DNA of 64,000 nucleotides from Gammaproteobacteria bacterium (GTDB lineage: Bacteria; Pseudomonadota; Gammaproteobacteria; Competibacterales; Competibacteraceae), in NCBI GenBank assembly GCA_024235095.1, contig JACKNC010000001.1, forward strand, positions 744,001 to 808,000. The letters are read 5' to 3'. Numbering within the stretch: position 1 is the first letter of the stretch; every line of letters begins with the position of its first letter. Both the position numbers and the translations under genes were made by a program. The notes beneath the pieces were generated by a model. The model did no database searches. It was not told the origin of the DNA and saw nothing but the letters and a program-made list of their open reading frames with translations. This document shows, piece after piece, positions 27,513 to 37,619 of this stretch.

Positions 27513-29546
27513 TTAGACAGCCCTCCCGGCGCGTTCGCCTTCGATAATCGCGGCATGCGCCCGGCGCGGCGCGACGCAGTCGCCGATCCGGTAGAGCGCA
27601 GGCACCCGCCCTTTCAGCGTTTGGTAAAGATCTTCGTCGACTTCGCGGACTTGCGAAAGCATGTGAGTGGCGCGGGCATTGTCGGTCTTCAGCGCTTGAT
27701 ACAAGCTATCGTCGGCCTGACGGTGGATTGCTAGCACCACGGTATCCACCGGAGGGAAATGCACCATTTGACCGCTGTAGTTGTGCAGCGCCATGACCAC
27801 GCCGTTGTCGATGCTGAGGACCGAATGGTTCGGCGTGCAGCGAATGCCCAGCCGCCGGGCCTGGCGGTACCAGTTCTCCAGATCGAGGGTGACGCCCAAA
27901 TCCTGACCGACGTACAGGGTAGGGGTGACTACTTCCACTTCGCAGCCCTGTTCCGCCAGATATTCGGCGACGCTCGTGGCTTCGTGAAAACCGAGCCGAT
28001 CGATGATCAACACTTTGCGGCCTGGCGTGACTTTGCCGGACAAAATATCCACCACGTCGGCCACGCTGGGGCTGTCGCCACCGGGAATGGCGGCGCGGTT
28101 GGGAACCGAGCCGGTCGCCACGATCACCGCATCCGGTTTAGCGGCCAGCACCGAATCCAGCGTCGCCGTGGTTTCGGTGCGCACTTCGACGCCTAGTTGT
28201 TCGATCTCATGCAACAGATTACGCACGATATCGCCAAATTCGGCACGCCCGGCCACCCGCACTGCCCACACCACTTGGCCGCCCAGACGGGCTTCCTTTT
28301 CCAGCAAGGTGACGTGATGCCCTCGACGGGCGGCGACGGTCGCAGCCTTCAATCCGGCGGGGCCGCCGCCGATCACCAGTACGCGCTTGGGTTCGGCGAC
28401 GGTTGACAGAGTGCTGACTCCATAGCGCTTTTCCTGACCGGTCGCTGGGGTTTCGATGCAACCCATCCACCGGTTGAGTCCCATGCGTCCCACGCATTCC
28501 TGGTTGCAGGACAGGCAAAGCCGGATATCGTCGGTTCGATTTTCCCGCGCCTTGCGGGCGAATTCGGGATCGGCGATCTGGCCGCGCACGATGCCGACCA
28601 GATCAGCGTGGCCTTCGCTCAGGATACGCTCGGCCTGGATCGGGTCTTTGATCCGTCCCACCCCAATCACTGGCAAACGCACTGCCTTACGAATCGCCGA
28701 AGGAATGAACAGCGCATAATCCGGGCGAATCCGCATCGAAGCTTCGATCATGTACAAGGTCTGAGTGGCGGTGCCGATGCTGGTGTTGATCAGATCGATC
28801 AGCCCGTCCGTTTCCAGAATCCGGGCGACGGTGACGGCCTCGTCGAGGGTAATGCCATCGCGGATCAATTCATCGCCGCACAGCCGCACGCTGATCACAT
28901 AGTCGCGGCCCACTTCGTTGCGAATGGCGGCGATGATCTCGCGTAGCAGCCGTGCGCGGTTTTCCAAGCTGCCGCCGTATTCGTCGCTGCGCTGGTTGGT
29001 GTTGCGCGACAGGAACTGGCGGACGATGGAGGAATGCGAGCATTGCAACTCCACGCCATCGAAACCGCCCTCGCGGGTGTAGGCGGCCACACGCGCATAA
29101 CCCTGGATAATCTCCAGAATATCCTCGTGCTCCACCGCTTTCGCTACTTCGCGGAACAGGGGATCGGCCAGCGCCGACGGCGCCCAGGCGGGTAGCCGGG
29201 TGAACATGCTGCTACTCTGGCCGCCATTGTGGTTGATCTGCGCCAGGATCGGCACGCCTTCAGCGTGAACCGCTCCGGTGATGCGCCGGTAATGCGGAAT
29301 GACCCGGCGATGAAAAGCGTGAATCAGTTTCTCATAAGGGTGATCGGTGGGATGCGTGGACTGTTCTTCGGTGATGATCAGTCCGGTTCCACCGCGCGCC
29401 CGTTCGCGGTAGTAGTAAAGATGCCGCTCGCTAGGCATGAAATCTTCGGCGTAGTTGGTCAGATGCGCCGAGAACACGATCCGGTTCTTGACCGTGATAT
29501 TGCCGATCCTTAGCGGAGTAAACAGCAGGCGTGGACGATGGCTCAT
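27513..29546 (-). CDS. Mycofactocin-system FadH/OYE flavoenzyme with intact Fe-S site
   Basis: A 677-residue multidomain flavoenzyme of the 2,4-dienoyl-CoA reductase/trimethylamine dehydrogenase group. An N-terminal OYE-type TIM barrel binds FMN (PLRIGNITVKNRIVFSAH; SHSSIVRQFLSRNTNQRSDE). The 4Fe-4S site is CLSCNQECVGRMGLNRWMGC at about residue 345. The C-terminal FAD/NAD half starts VLVIGGGPAGLKAA and has a second nucleotide fold near 510. The family is known from mycofactocin loci (FadH/OYE types 1 and 2). The substrate is unknown; electron exchange with the adjacent ETF is the simplest reading. Confidence 0.85.
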   Translation of the reverse strand: MSHRPRLLFTPLRIGNITVKNRIVFSAHLTNYAEDFMPSERHLYYYRERARGGTGLIITEEQSTHPTDHPYEKLIHAFHRRVIPHYRRITGAVHAEGVPILAQINHNGGQSSSMFTRLPAWAPSALADPLFREVAKAVEHEDILEIIQGYARVAAYTREGGFDGVELQCSHSSIVRQFLSRNTNQRSDEYGGSLENRARLLREIIAAIRNEVGRDYVISVRLCGDELIRDGITLDEAVTVARILETDGLIDLINTSIGTATQTLYMIEASMRIRPDYALFIPSAIRKAVRLPVIGVGRIKDPIQAERILSEGHADLVGIVRGQIADPEFARKARENRTDDIRLCLSCNQECVGRMGLNRWMGCIETPATGQEKRYGVSTLSTVAEPKRVLVIGGGPAGLKAATVAARRGHHVTLLEKEARLGGQVVWAVRVAGRAEFGDIVRNLLHEIEQLGVEVRTETTATLDSVLAAKPDAVIVATGSVPNRAAIPGGDSPSVADVVDILSGKVTPGRKVLIIDRLGFHEATSVAEYLAEQGCEVEVVTPTLYVGQDLGVTLDLENWYRQARRLGIRCTPNHSVLSIDNGVVMALHNYSGQMVHFPPVDTVVLAIHRQADDSLYQALKTDNARATHMLSQVREVDEDLYQTLKGRVPALYRIGDCVAPRRAHAAIIEGERAGRAV

Positions 29547-29549
29547 GGC

Positions 29550-31523
29550 TTAGACCTCCCGTCCGGCTCGATAGCCTTCCAGAATCGCGTGACTAAGATA
29601 GCGCGGCGCGACGCAGTCGCCGGCCCGGAATACCCGTAAACCGCTCGCCTTGAGCGCGAAATACAGGGCTTCGTCGGGCCGCTCCGGCGACACGTCCACC
29701 ACCAAGTCAATCTCGTCGAGGCGGATTTCCCGGCTATCGAAATGGTCCGCGCCGATCACGCTGTGTTCGGTCACTTCCAGCGTGTCGAATTGCGGGCGGA
29801 AGACGATGCCACGGGCGGCGGCGCGCTGATTCCAGGCGGTCAACTCCAGCGATGCGGTCAAACGCTGACCGACAAACATATCGCTAGTGACCACTTCGAC
29901 CTGCCAGCCGCGCTCGGCCAGCCACTCGGCAACGGCCATGCCGACCGGATCGCCCAGGGTGTCGAGAATCACGGCGCGACCTGGCGTGGTTGGAACTTCG
30001 CCGCGCATGACTTGCCGGGGATTGATCACCGGCGCGTTCGGGTGAAAGCGCACGCCGGCTTGCTGGCCCGGCATTCCTCCCACGGCCACGATCACGGCGT
30101 CGGGGGCTTCCTGACCGACCTGTTCGGCGGTCATTTCCACCCCGGTGTATATCTCGATTTCCAGCTTGCGGACTTGCCGCTCCAGCCAGTCCACCGCCAA
30201 CGCCAGCCGCTCGCGGCCAGGCGCGGCGGCGGCGAGCCGGACTGCGCCGCCAAGCCGCGGTTCGCGTTCGTACAAAGTCACCCGGTGGCCGCGCAGCGCC
30301 GCGACCCGCGCCGCCTCCAGACCAGCCGGTCCACCGCCCACGACCAGGACTCGATGCGGCGTCCGAGCGCGCTTCAAGGGGGCGAATTCGGCCTCACGTT
30401 CGTAGCCGGCAGCCGGATTATTGGCGCAGCTCAAACGCGGGTTCTGCACCAGGCCGATGAGATTGTCCTGATTGGCGAGCAGGCAAGGACGAATATCGTC
30501 GGCGCGGTCTTCACGCCATTTGCGCGGCAAGTCCGGATCGGCGATTAAGGCGCGGGTCATTTCCACAGCGTCGGCTTTCCCGTCAACCAGCAGCGTCGCC
30601 GCCATTTTGGGATCGACGATGCTGCCCTGGGCAAAGACGGGCAGCGCGACCGCCGCTTTGATCCCCGCCGCCAGAGGGACGGCGAAGCCGGGCGGTTGAT
30701 ACAGTCCGGGCCGGGTCAGGTGGCTGGTATAGATGCTACCGCTGGTGACGCTGATGAAGTCGATGAGTCCGTCACTCGCCAGACAACGGGCGATCTCCAC
30801 TGCATCTTCCGGCTTGATCCCGGCCCAAGGCGCGTGTTCGTCGCCTGATAGGCGCAGCCCGACCACCGCGCCGCGACCCAGTTCCTCACGCACGCTTTTG
30901 ATGACCTGACGGGCGAAACGCAGCCGGTTGTCCAGCGGGCCGCCGTAGTCGTCGCCACGTTGATTGGTCAACGGTGACAGAAACTGGCGAATCAGGCTGT
31001 CCTGACCCGCGTTCAGTTCGACCCCATCCAGGCCGCCGTCCCGAGCGTAGCGGGCTGCCTGCCGGAAACCTTGGATCACGGCGGCGATGTCGTCGGTATC
31101 CATCGCCTGGGGCAGTTCGCGGCTGTTGACTTCCGGCACCGGTGACGGCGCCCACAGCGGCAACTGGGAATAATGGCTGCTGCCTTGCATCCCGCTATGG
31201 GTCAGGTGCGCCAGCGCCAGCGCGCCGTGGCGGTGCAGCGCGTCCGCGATTTGACGATAACCGTCCACCACGGCAGCCTCGTAGCCGAATATCGCATACT
31301 CGTAAGGCCAGTCGGACGGATGAACGACGCTGCCTTCCAGAACGATCGTTCCCGCGCCGCCGGCGGCGCGGGTTTCGTAATAGGCGACGTGCCGTTCGGT
31401 GAAGCGGTTATGGGTGGCGAAGTTGGTCCGATGGGCGGCGAACACCAAACGGTTCGGCGCGGTTTTACCGCCTAGCGGCAGAGGAGCAAAAAGTCCGGTA
31501 GGGCGGTCTTCTGGCTTGTTCAT
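29550..31523 (-). CDS. Mycofactocin-system FadH/OYE flavoenzyme, Fe-S cysteines missing
   Basis: A 657-residue paralogue of the next gene with the same order: OYE barrel (PLPLGGKTAPNRLVFAAHRT; DSLIRQFLSPLTNQRGDDYG), linker, and FAD half (VLVVGGGPAGLEAARVAALR). At the iron-sulfur position the sequence is CLLANQDNLIGLVQNPRLSC: the first and last cysteines remain, but the second and third are Ala and Asn. A normal 4Fe-4S cluster is therefore not expected. It follows mftC by 47 bases and precedes its paralogue by three. The pair may form a heteromer or act at different steps. Confidence 0.85.
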   Translation of the reverse strand: MNKPEDRPTGLFAPLPLGGKTAPNRLVFAAHRTNFATHNRFTERHVAYYETRAAGGAGTIVLEGSVVHPSDWPYEYAIFGYEAAVVDGYRQIADALHRHGALALAHLTHSGMQGSSHYSQLPLWAPSPVPEVNSRELPQAMDTDDIAAVIQGFRQAARYARDGGLDGVELNAGQDSLIRQFLSPLTNQRGDDYGGPLDNRLRFARQVIKSVREELGRGAVVGLRLSGDEHAPWAGIKPEDAVEIARCLASDGLIDFISVTSGSIYTSHLTRPGLYQPPGFAVPLAAGIKAAVALPVFAQGSIVDPKMAATLLVDGKADAVEMTRALIADPDLPRKWREDRADDIRPCLLANQDNLIGLVQNPRLSCANNPAAGYEREAEFAPLKRARTPHRVLVVGGGPAGLEAARVAALRGHRVTLYEREPRLGGAVRLAAAAPGRERLALAVDWLERQVRKLEIEIYTGVEMTAEQVGQEAPDAVIVAVGGMPGQQAGVRFHPNAPVINPRQVMRGEVPTTPGRAVILDTLGDPVGMAVAEWLAERGWQVEVVTSDMFVGQRLTASLELTAWNQRAAARGIVFRPQFDTLEVTEHSVIGADHFDSREIRLDEIDLVVDVSPERPDEALYFALKASGLRVFRAGDCVAPRYLSHAILEGYRAGREV

Positions 31524-31570
31524 GACCTTGCCTCACACACTACGGATTTCACGCATGGCTTGGATCGGAC

Positions 31571-32638
31571 TCATGGCGGCGCGATGCCTGCAAGTTGCGA
31601 TGCGGCTTTCACTGGTATCGGAAACGGCGCCGGTTGCTGAAACACGCAGTCCGGGTCGGGCGCATCCAGGGATCGCTGGGTAAAGTGTTTGACGGCTATG
31701 CAACCGCCGTGGCATTGGTCGTAGGCGTTGCAGGTCTGGCAACTGCCGCCAACTTGCCATTCCCGCAGATGCGCGAACAGTGGCGAGTGGCGCCAGATAC
31801 CGGCGAACCCGCCCGGTTGGCGCACGTTGCCGCCGGAAAACTCCGGAGCCAGCATGAACGGGCAGGCGTACACTTCGCCGACTGGGTCCACACAACAGAC
31901 GATACGCCCAGCGCCGCACAGATTCAGCCCGTCCATCGGTTGCCCGTAGGCCGACAGGTGAAAGAAAGAATCGCCGGTCAGCACGTCGCGATGGTTCAGC
32001 AGCCACTCGTACAGTCCGCGGTTTTGGGCGTGGGTCGGACGCAACGCTTGCCACACCGCGCCGCCGCGTCCGGTGGGACGCAGCCGCGTTAGCCGCAACT
32101 CGGCCCCATATTGCTGAGATAGCGCATAGAGCGCATCGAGCTGCGGATAATTGCGGCGGGTGACGGTAGCGTTGATCTTGAAAGGAAACCGGCGCTTGGC
32201 CAGCCGCTCCATCGCTTGGCGGGCGCGGTCGTAAGAACCGTCGCCGCGCACCGGATCGTTGGTGGCCGGGGTCGCACCATCGAGACTGATTTGCACATCC
32301 AGATAATCGCGCGATGCGATCCACGCCGCCGCGTTATCGTCGATCAAAGCGCCGTTGGTGCTGAACTTAACGCCAATACTGCGTGTTAGCGCGTAGTCCA
32401 TCAATTCGCGAAAGTCTTTCCGGCTCATCGGCTCGCCGCCGCCGACGTTGATGTAAAACACCTTCATCTCTGCCCATTCGTCGATCAGCCGCTTGGCCTC
32501 GGCAGTGGTGAGTTCATCGGGCCGACGCTTGCCGGAGGAAGACAGACAATGCACGCAGTGCAGGTTGCAAGCGTAGGTGATTTCCCAAGTCAGGCAGATC
32601 GGCGCGTTCAGGCCCTGCCGAAAGATTTCGTAGCTCAT
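31571..32638 (-). CDS. mftC: Mycofactocin radical SAM maturase MftC
   Basis: A 355-residue radical SAM/SPASM enzyme that decarboxylates the C-terminal Tyr of MftA and forms the Val-Tyr crosslink. The SAM cluster is CNLHCVHC (C-x3-C-x2-C), followed by VNVGGGEP-type INVGGGEPMSR. SPASM cysteines occur in CCVDPVGEVYACPFM and SCQTCNAYDQCHGGC. The N-terminal MSYEIFRQGLNAPICLTWEI is typical. It is unusually far from mftA/mftB (about 10 kb), with the electron-transfer genes between. Confidence 0.93.
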   Translation of the reverse strand: MSYEIFRQGLNAPICLTWEITYACNLHCVHCLSSSGKRRPDELTTAEAKRLIDEWAEMKVFYINVGGGEPMSRKDFRELMDYALTRSIGVKFSTNGALIDDNAAAWIASRDYLDVQISLDGATPATNDPVRGDGSYDRARQAMERLAKRRFPFKINATVTRRNYPQLDALYALSQQYGAELRLTRLRPTGRGGAVWQALRPTHAQNRGLYEWLLNHRDVLTGDSFFHLSAYGQPMDGLNLCGAGRIVCCVDPVGEVYACPFMLAPEFSGGNVRQPGGFAGIWRHSPLFAHLREWQVGGSCQTCNAYDQCHGGCIAVKHFTQRSLDAPDPDCVFQQPAPFPIPVKAASQLAGIAPP

Positions 32639-32672
32639 CGACTAACCCTTTAAACGGTGGCGACGCGGGCCA

Positions 32673-32948
32673 TCAGGCTTCGGCGGTGGTTGGATCGATG
32701 CCTGCCCGGATTTCCGAAATGCGGTTGGCCGGAAATCCACCTTGCTCAGCGTGTTGCTTTACCAGGTCGGCGTTGGGTGCGATGTAAACGCAATAGATTT
32801 TGTCGTCGGTGACGTAGCTTTGCACCCATTGGATCTGGGGTCCCAACGCACTCAGCACCCCGCAGGACTTTTGCGAAATGGCTTTCAGATCGGCGGGGGA
32901 CAGCTTGCCCGCGCCAGGTAATTCACGTTCGATGAGATACTTGGGCAT
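32673..32948 (-). CDS. DUF4242 small protein
   Basis: A 91-residue protein with the DUF4242 pattern (KYLIERELPGAGKLSPADLK; QWVQSYVTDDKIYCVYIAPN; AEQGGFPANRISEI). A member of this family from Streptomyces binds nickel, forming a ferredoxin-like dimer; a metal role here would be inference. It lies 34 bases upstream of mftC in the same transcript direction and 35 bases after DUF779. Confidence 0.8.
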   Translation of the reverse strand: MPKYLIERELPGAGKLSPADLKAISQKSCGVLSALGPQIQWVQSYVTDDKIYCVYIAPNADLVKQHAEQGGFPANRISEIRAGIDPTTAEA

Positions 32949-32983
32949 GACGTTAAACCTCTTTGGTGGATTTAATGGTTTTT

Positions 32984-33373
32984 TTATAGTGTGGTTGTTA
33001 TCCAGGCGCGTTCTGCATCCAGATCTGCTTGTTCTTCATCGGTGAACAATCGCGAGCGGGTTAAGAAACGCAAGCCTTCCGGGCCTTCCAGGGAAAACAT
33101 CCCGCCTCGGCCAGGGACGACATCGATAGTCAATTGGGTGTGCTTCCAATACTCGAACTGGCTGGCGCTCATATAGAACGGGCAACCGCCGATTTCTCCT
33201 AACCGCACATCGCCATCGCCGACGATCAACTCGCCTTCTGGATAGCACATCGGCGAACTGCCATCGCAACAGCCACCGGATTGGTGAAACATCAGCGGGC
33301 CGTGTTTAGCCTTGAGTCGAGCAATCAAGTCCAAGGCGGCGTCGGTCGCCAAAACGCGGGAAACGGTGACCAC
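32984..33373 (-). CDS. DUF779 protein (aldehyde dehydrogenase-associated)
   Basis: A 129-residue DUF779 protein: HQSGGCCDGSSPMCYPEGEL with a Cys-Cys pair, and YWKHTQLTIDVVPGRGGMFS near the C-terminus. DUF779 genes are commonly found beside AcoD/ExaC-type aldehyde dehydrogenases, as here; the function is unknown. A GTG at 33391 would give a longer frame, but AAGGAGG lies five bases before the GTG at 33373, so that start is preferred. Confidence 0.85.
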   Translation of the reverse strand: MVTVSRVLATDAALDLIARLKAKHGPLMFHQSGGCCDGSSPMCYPEGELIVGDGDVRLGEIGGCPFYMSASQFEYWKHTQLTIDVVPGRGGMFSLEGPEGLRFLTRSRLFTDEEQADLDAERAWITTTL

Positions 33374-33406
33374 TGATCCCTCCTTCTCCACTTCACGGCA
33401 AGAGCC

Positions 33407-33431
33407 GTAGGGTACGCATTGCGTACCCTAC
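33407..33431. repeat. REP-like palindrome, family B
   Basis: GTAGGGTACGC-ATT-GCGTACCCTAC, a perfect 11-bp-arm palindrome between the aldehyde dehydrogenase and DUF779 genes. It matches the pair next to the RAYT start at 2622-2688. In RNA it would form a strong hairpin inside the island transcript. Confidence 0.75.
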
Positions 33432-33492
33432 ATATCTGCGGCAGCGGGTTACGCTCACATCGAACTCGCCGACGCGGTTACACGGCTTGCGT

Positions 33493-35013
<1,521 letters not shown>

Positions 35014-35071
35014 CGGAGTTTCTCCTAAGGTTTGGTGGTTCTTGGCGACGGCCTTGTGCGGCGCCATTTTT

Positions 35072-36076
35072 TCAGGCGGTGAGTGGCGATCCGGCCTGTC
35101 GCCCTTTCGGGTCAGACCGGTCAATGACCAACCAGCCGCCGTGATATTCAAAATATGCACAGCGCCCGCCCAATCTTTGCCCCAGCGCTAGCAAGCGGTC
35201 TCGATCAAACACCTGTCGATGGCCGTAGCGGGGATCGGGCGTGGCTTCGAGCGGCACTGCAATAATCAATCGCTGGGCGGTAAGTTGCCACAAATGGGCA
35301 ACGGCCTGTTCGGTTTGCTCGACTTCAAGATGCTCTAGCAGATGTAACGCGGTCACCACATCAAAGCGCGCTGGGAGCGGCGCCAGCTCCCGCTCGATGT
35401 CCTCGGCCAGCAGGTCGGCGACGCCGAATGCGACCTGAGCCAGACCCTCATGACGGGCGTAATCGTCGGCAAATCCCATCAGGGCCGGATTTACGTCGCA
35501 ACCGGAAATGTCGCCCAGCGTTCCCGTTGAACCGCTCACGCGCGCCAGCAGCAACGGGAAAAAACCAAAACAGGTCGCCACATCAAGTACGGTTGGCGGC
35601 AACGCGGCGGCGGGCAGCGCCTCGATCAAATTCAGCGCATACCGGTAAATCGCGCCAAATAGGCCGATGAAGTCGTTGGCGATCTCGTTAGGTTGCCCCT
35701 GTGATTGCGTCAAACCGGCGCTGGCCTGCGTCGCCTTCAGCGTGTTGGCGTAGAACAGCCGCCAGGCACGGCGCTCGTTGCCAGCCATGGAACGCACGAT
35801 GTCGCCCACCGAACGCTCGAATTCATCCTGTTCGCTGTAACCGCTATCGATGCGCTGACGCTGCCCCGCCAGCAGCGGCAACAACTCCGTCACCACGTAG
35901 TAGCCGAGATTGTTGTCGATTTGCGCGGCGTCGAAGTCGTGGACGATGATCAGTTCATCCGTCGGCATCGTGGAAATCAGCGCGTAAAGCTGGAAATGCG
36001 CGCTGGTGGCCAGTGGGGCGGCGCGCTGCTCCAAACTATCGATCAGCAGCGCATGGCGGTGGCGTGACAGCATCAT
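35072..36076 (-). CDS. Class I SAM methyltransferase with extra N-terminal domain
   Basis: A 334-residue protein. The first 155 residues are an unrecognised, acidic, helical domain. The C-terminal half is a methyltransferase fold: motif [19 protein letters not shown] (degenerate glycines), [20 protein letters not shown], and [20 protein letters not shown]. It sits between the VWA protein and the aldehyde dehydrogenase in the island. Methylation of the mycofactocin glycan is known from mycobacteria (MftM), so a cofactor-tailoring role is possible but only by context. The fold is confident, the role is not. Confidence 0.7.
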   Translation of the reverse strand: MMLSRHRHALLIDSLEQRAAPLATSAHFQLYALISTMPTDELIIVHDFDAAQIDNNLGYYVVTELLPLLAGQRQRIDSGYSEQDEFERSVGDIVRSMAGNERRAWRLFYANTLKATQASAGLTQSQGQPNEIANDFIGLFGAIYRYALNLIEALPAAALPPTVLDVATCFGFFPLLLARVSGSTGTLGDISGCDVNPALMGFADDYARHEGLAQVAFGVADLLAEDIERELAPLPARFDVVTALHLLEHLEVEQTEQAVAHLWQLTAQRLIIAVPLEATPDPRYGHRQVFDRDRLLALGQRLGGRCAYFEYHGGWLVIDRSDPKGRQAGSPLTA

Positions 36077-36095
36077 GAAATCGGGCGCTCCATGA

Positions 36096-37619
36096 TCAGT
36101 GCCGGGTGACCGAACGCCGCAACAACGCTTCGGTCGCCTGACCGAGTTGTTGCAGGTTACGGACGACTTCGGTTTGGTGGCAGACCGGCTCGTACAGCGG
36201 CATATCGCAACTACCCAGCGACCAACTGCCGCGCGGTTCCGGCGACAGCCACAATAATTGCTTGGCGCGGCGGCGGATTGCCTCCAGCGCCCACACTTGG
36301 GGTGGGTTGCGGTTGCCGCGTCCGTCGCCGAGCACGATCACGGTGGTTTGCCGGGTCACTGCCGCTAAATAGCGGTTGTGAAACAGGCTGAGAGCGCGAC
36401 CGTAGTTGCTGTCTACCTCGGTGTCGAGCAGCCCGCTGTTGAACACGGCGACGATGGCATCGTCAATGCTCAATTGATCGAAGTAGGCGCTGACTTCCAC
36501 CAGATCGCTGACGAAGGCAAAGCTGCGCACCTGGCCGAACAGGTTTTGCAGGTTATAGACCAGGTGCAGCATAAAGCGGGCAGTGTTGCGCACCGACAGG
36601 CTGACATCGCAGATCACCGCCAGCCGGGGTTTGTCATCGCGGTAATGGGTCATGACCGGCTGAAATGGGATGCCTTCATACTTCATATTGCGGCGCAGGG
36701 TGAGCGGCACGCTGATTCGGCCACGCGGGCTGATTTGCCGGCGGTAGGAGCGCGCGCCGCGCATCCGTCGACACAGCCGCTGCACGATCTCGGCCATCTC
36801 CCGGCGTTCCTGTTCCGAGAAGTGGTCATCGTGCGCCCTGCGGCGCGGTGGATCGGAAATTTTCGCAGGCGGTCGCAACGCCAGTTCCCGTTCGAGATAG
36901 CGCTTCAACAACTCCGGTAGATTGGCCATGCCGCCTTCCAGTCGTCTGGCCAAGCGCCGGATCAACTGCTCGTCAACATCGAGATCGTTCAGTTCTTCCA
37001 GCAACTCCGTCACGGCGTCGGCGATCAAATCCGCATCCAGCACCGTTAGGGCCTCACTGAAATTCAATTCGCCCGCGTGACCGGCGTTCTTTACCCGCCG
37101 GACCTTGAGCAGTTGCGTCGCCTTCTGCATGACCTGATCGAGCAATTCCTGGTGACGGCTCAGCAGCAGGTTCTGGCCAAATTCGGCCAGACAGAGGTCA
37201 TGATCGTCTTGATGCGCGTTGAAATGCGCGACCATGTCCTCATCCTCAAAATAGTCCCGAATGTCGAGAGAGTCTTCGTGGGCATGGTCGTCGTCAGCGT
37301 GGCCGCTGGCAAGATTTGATTCGGCAGCAGCTTCCGGGGGATAGGGTTCCGTTGCATGTGGCAGTTGCGGTTCCGCCGCTGCTTCAGGAGAGAGCGACGC
37401 CTTGGGCAAGCTGAAAAACTGTTCAAACAATTCCTCAAAGAACGGCAGGTCGCGCAAGTCCTTGATTAAGGTACTGCGCAGGACAATACGCACCGTGTCG
37501 CGATCATGCAGCGCGACCCATGTCAGCGCCTGCATCGCGTCCAGCGATTCGGCGGGCGAAATCCGCACTCCTTGCTTTTTCAGAAGGAAAATAAAACGGT
37601 TAACCACGGTATCCATCAT
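36096..37619 (-). CDS. CoxE-like VWA-domain protein
   Basis: A 507-residue protein. The N-terminus is the CoxE-type helical region (FIFLLKKQGVRISPAESLDA), then an acidic linker (residues about 85-140), a helical middle, and a C-terminal VWA domain with the MIDAS motif DVSLS at about 337-341 and VIVLGDGRGNRNPPQVWALE. CoxE/MoxR pairs act as chaperones for metal-cofactor insertion or complex assembly. Its ATG overlaps the moxR stop (TAATG). Location just after the alcohol dehydrogenase suggests that enzyme is the client. Confidence 0.85.
   Translation of the reverse strand: MMDTVVNRFIFLLKKQGVRISPAESLDAMQALTWVALHDRDTVRIVLRSTLIKDLRDLPFFEELFEQFFSLPKASLSPEAAAEPQLPHATEPYPPEAAAESNLASGHADDDHAHEDSLDIRDYFEDEDMVAHFNAHQDDHDLCLAEFGQNLLLSRHQELLDQVMQKATQLLKVRRVKNAGHAGELNFSEALTVLDADLIADAVTELLEELNDLDVDEQLIRRLARRLEGGMANLPELLKRYLERELALRPPAKISDPPRRRAHDDHFSEQERREMAEIVQRLCRRMRGARSYRRQISPRGRISVPLTLRRNMKYEGIPFQPVMTHYRDDKPRLAVICDVSLSVRNTARFMLHLVYNLQNLFGQVRSFAFVSDLVEVSAYFDQLSIDDAIVAVFNSGLLDTEVDSNYGRALSLFHNRYLAAVTRQTTVIVLGDGRGNRNPPQVWALEAIRRRAKQLLWLSPEPRGSWSLGSCDMPLYEPVCHQTEVVRNLQQLGQATEALLRRSVTRH

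Noticed and set aside
31533..32324. Second frame antiparallel or overlapping mftC
   Set aside because: It lies in another phase of the mftC coding region with no motifs; the radical SAM frame is unambiguous.
35014..35160. 49-residue N-terminal extension of the aldehyde dehydrogenase
   Set aside because: It has no similarity to the family, and a strong ribosome site precedes the internal ATG at 35013.
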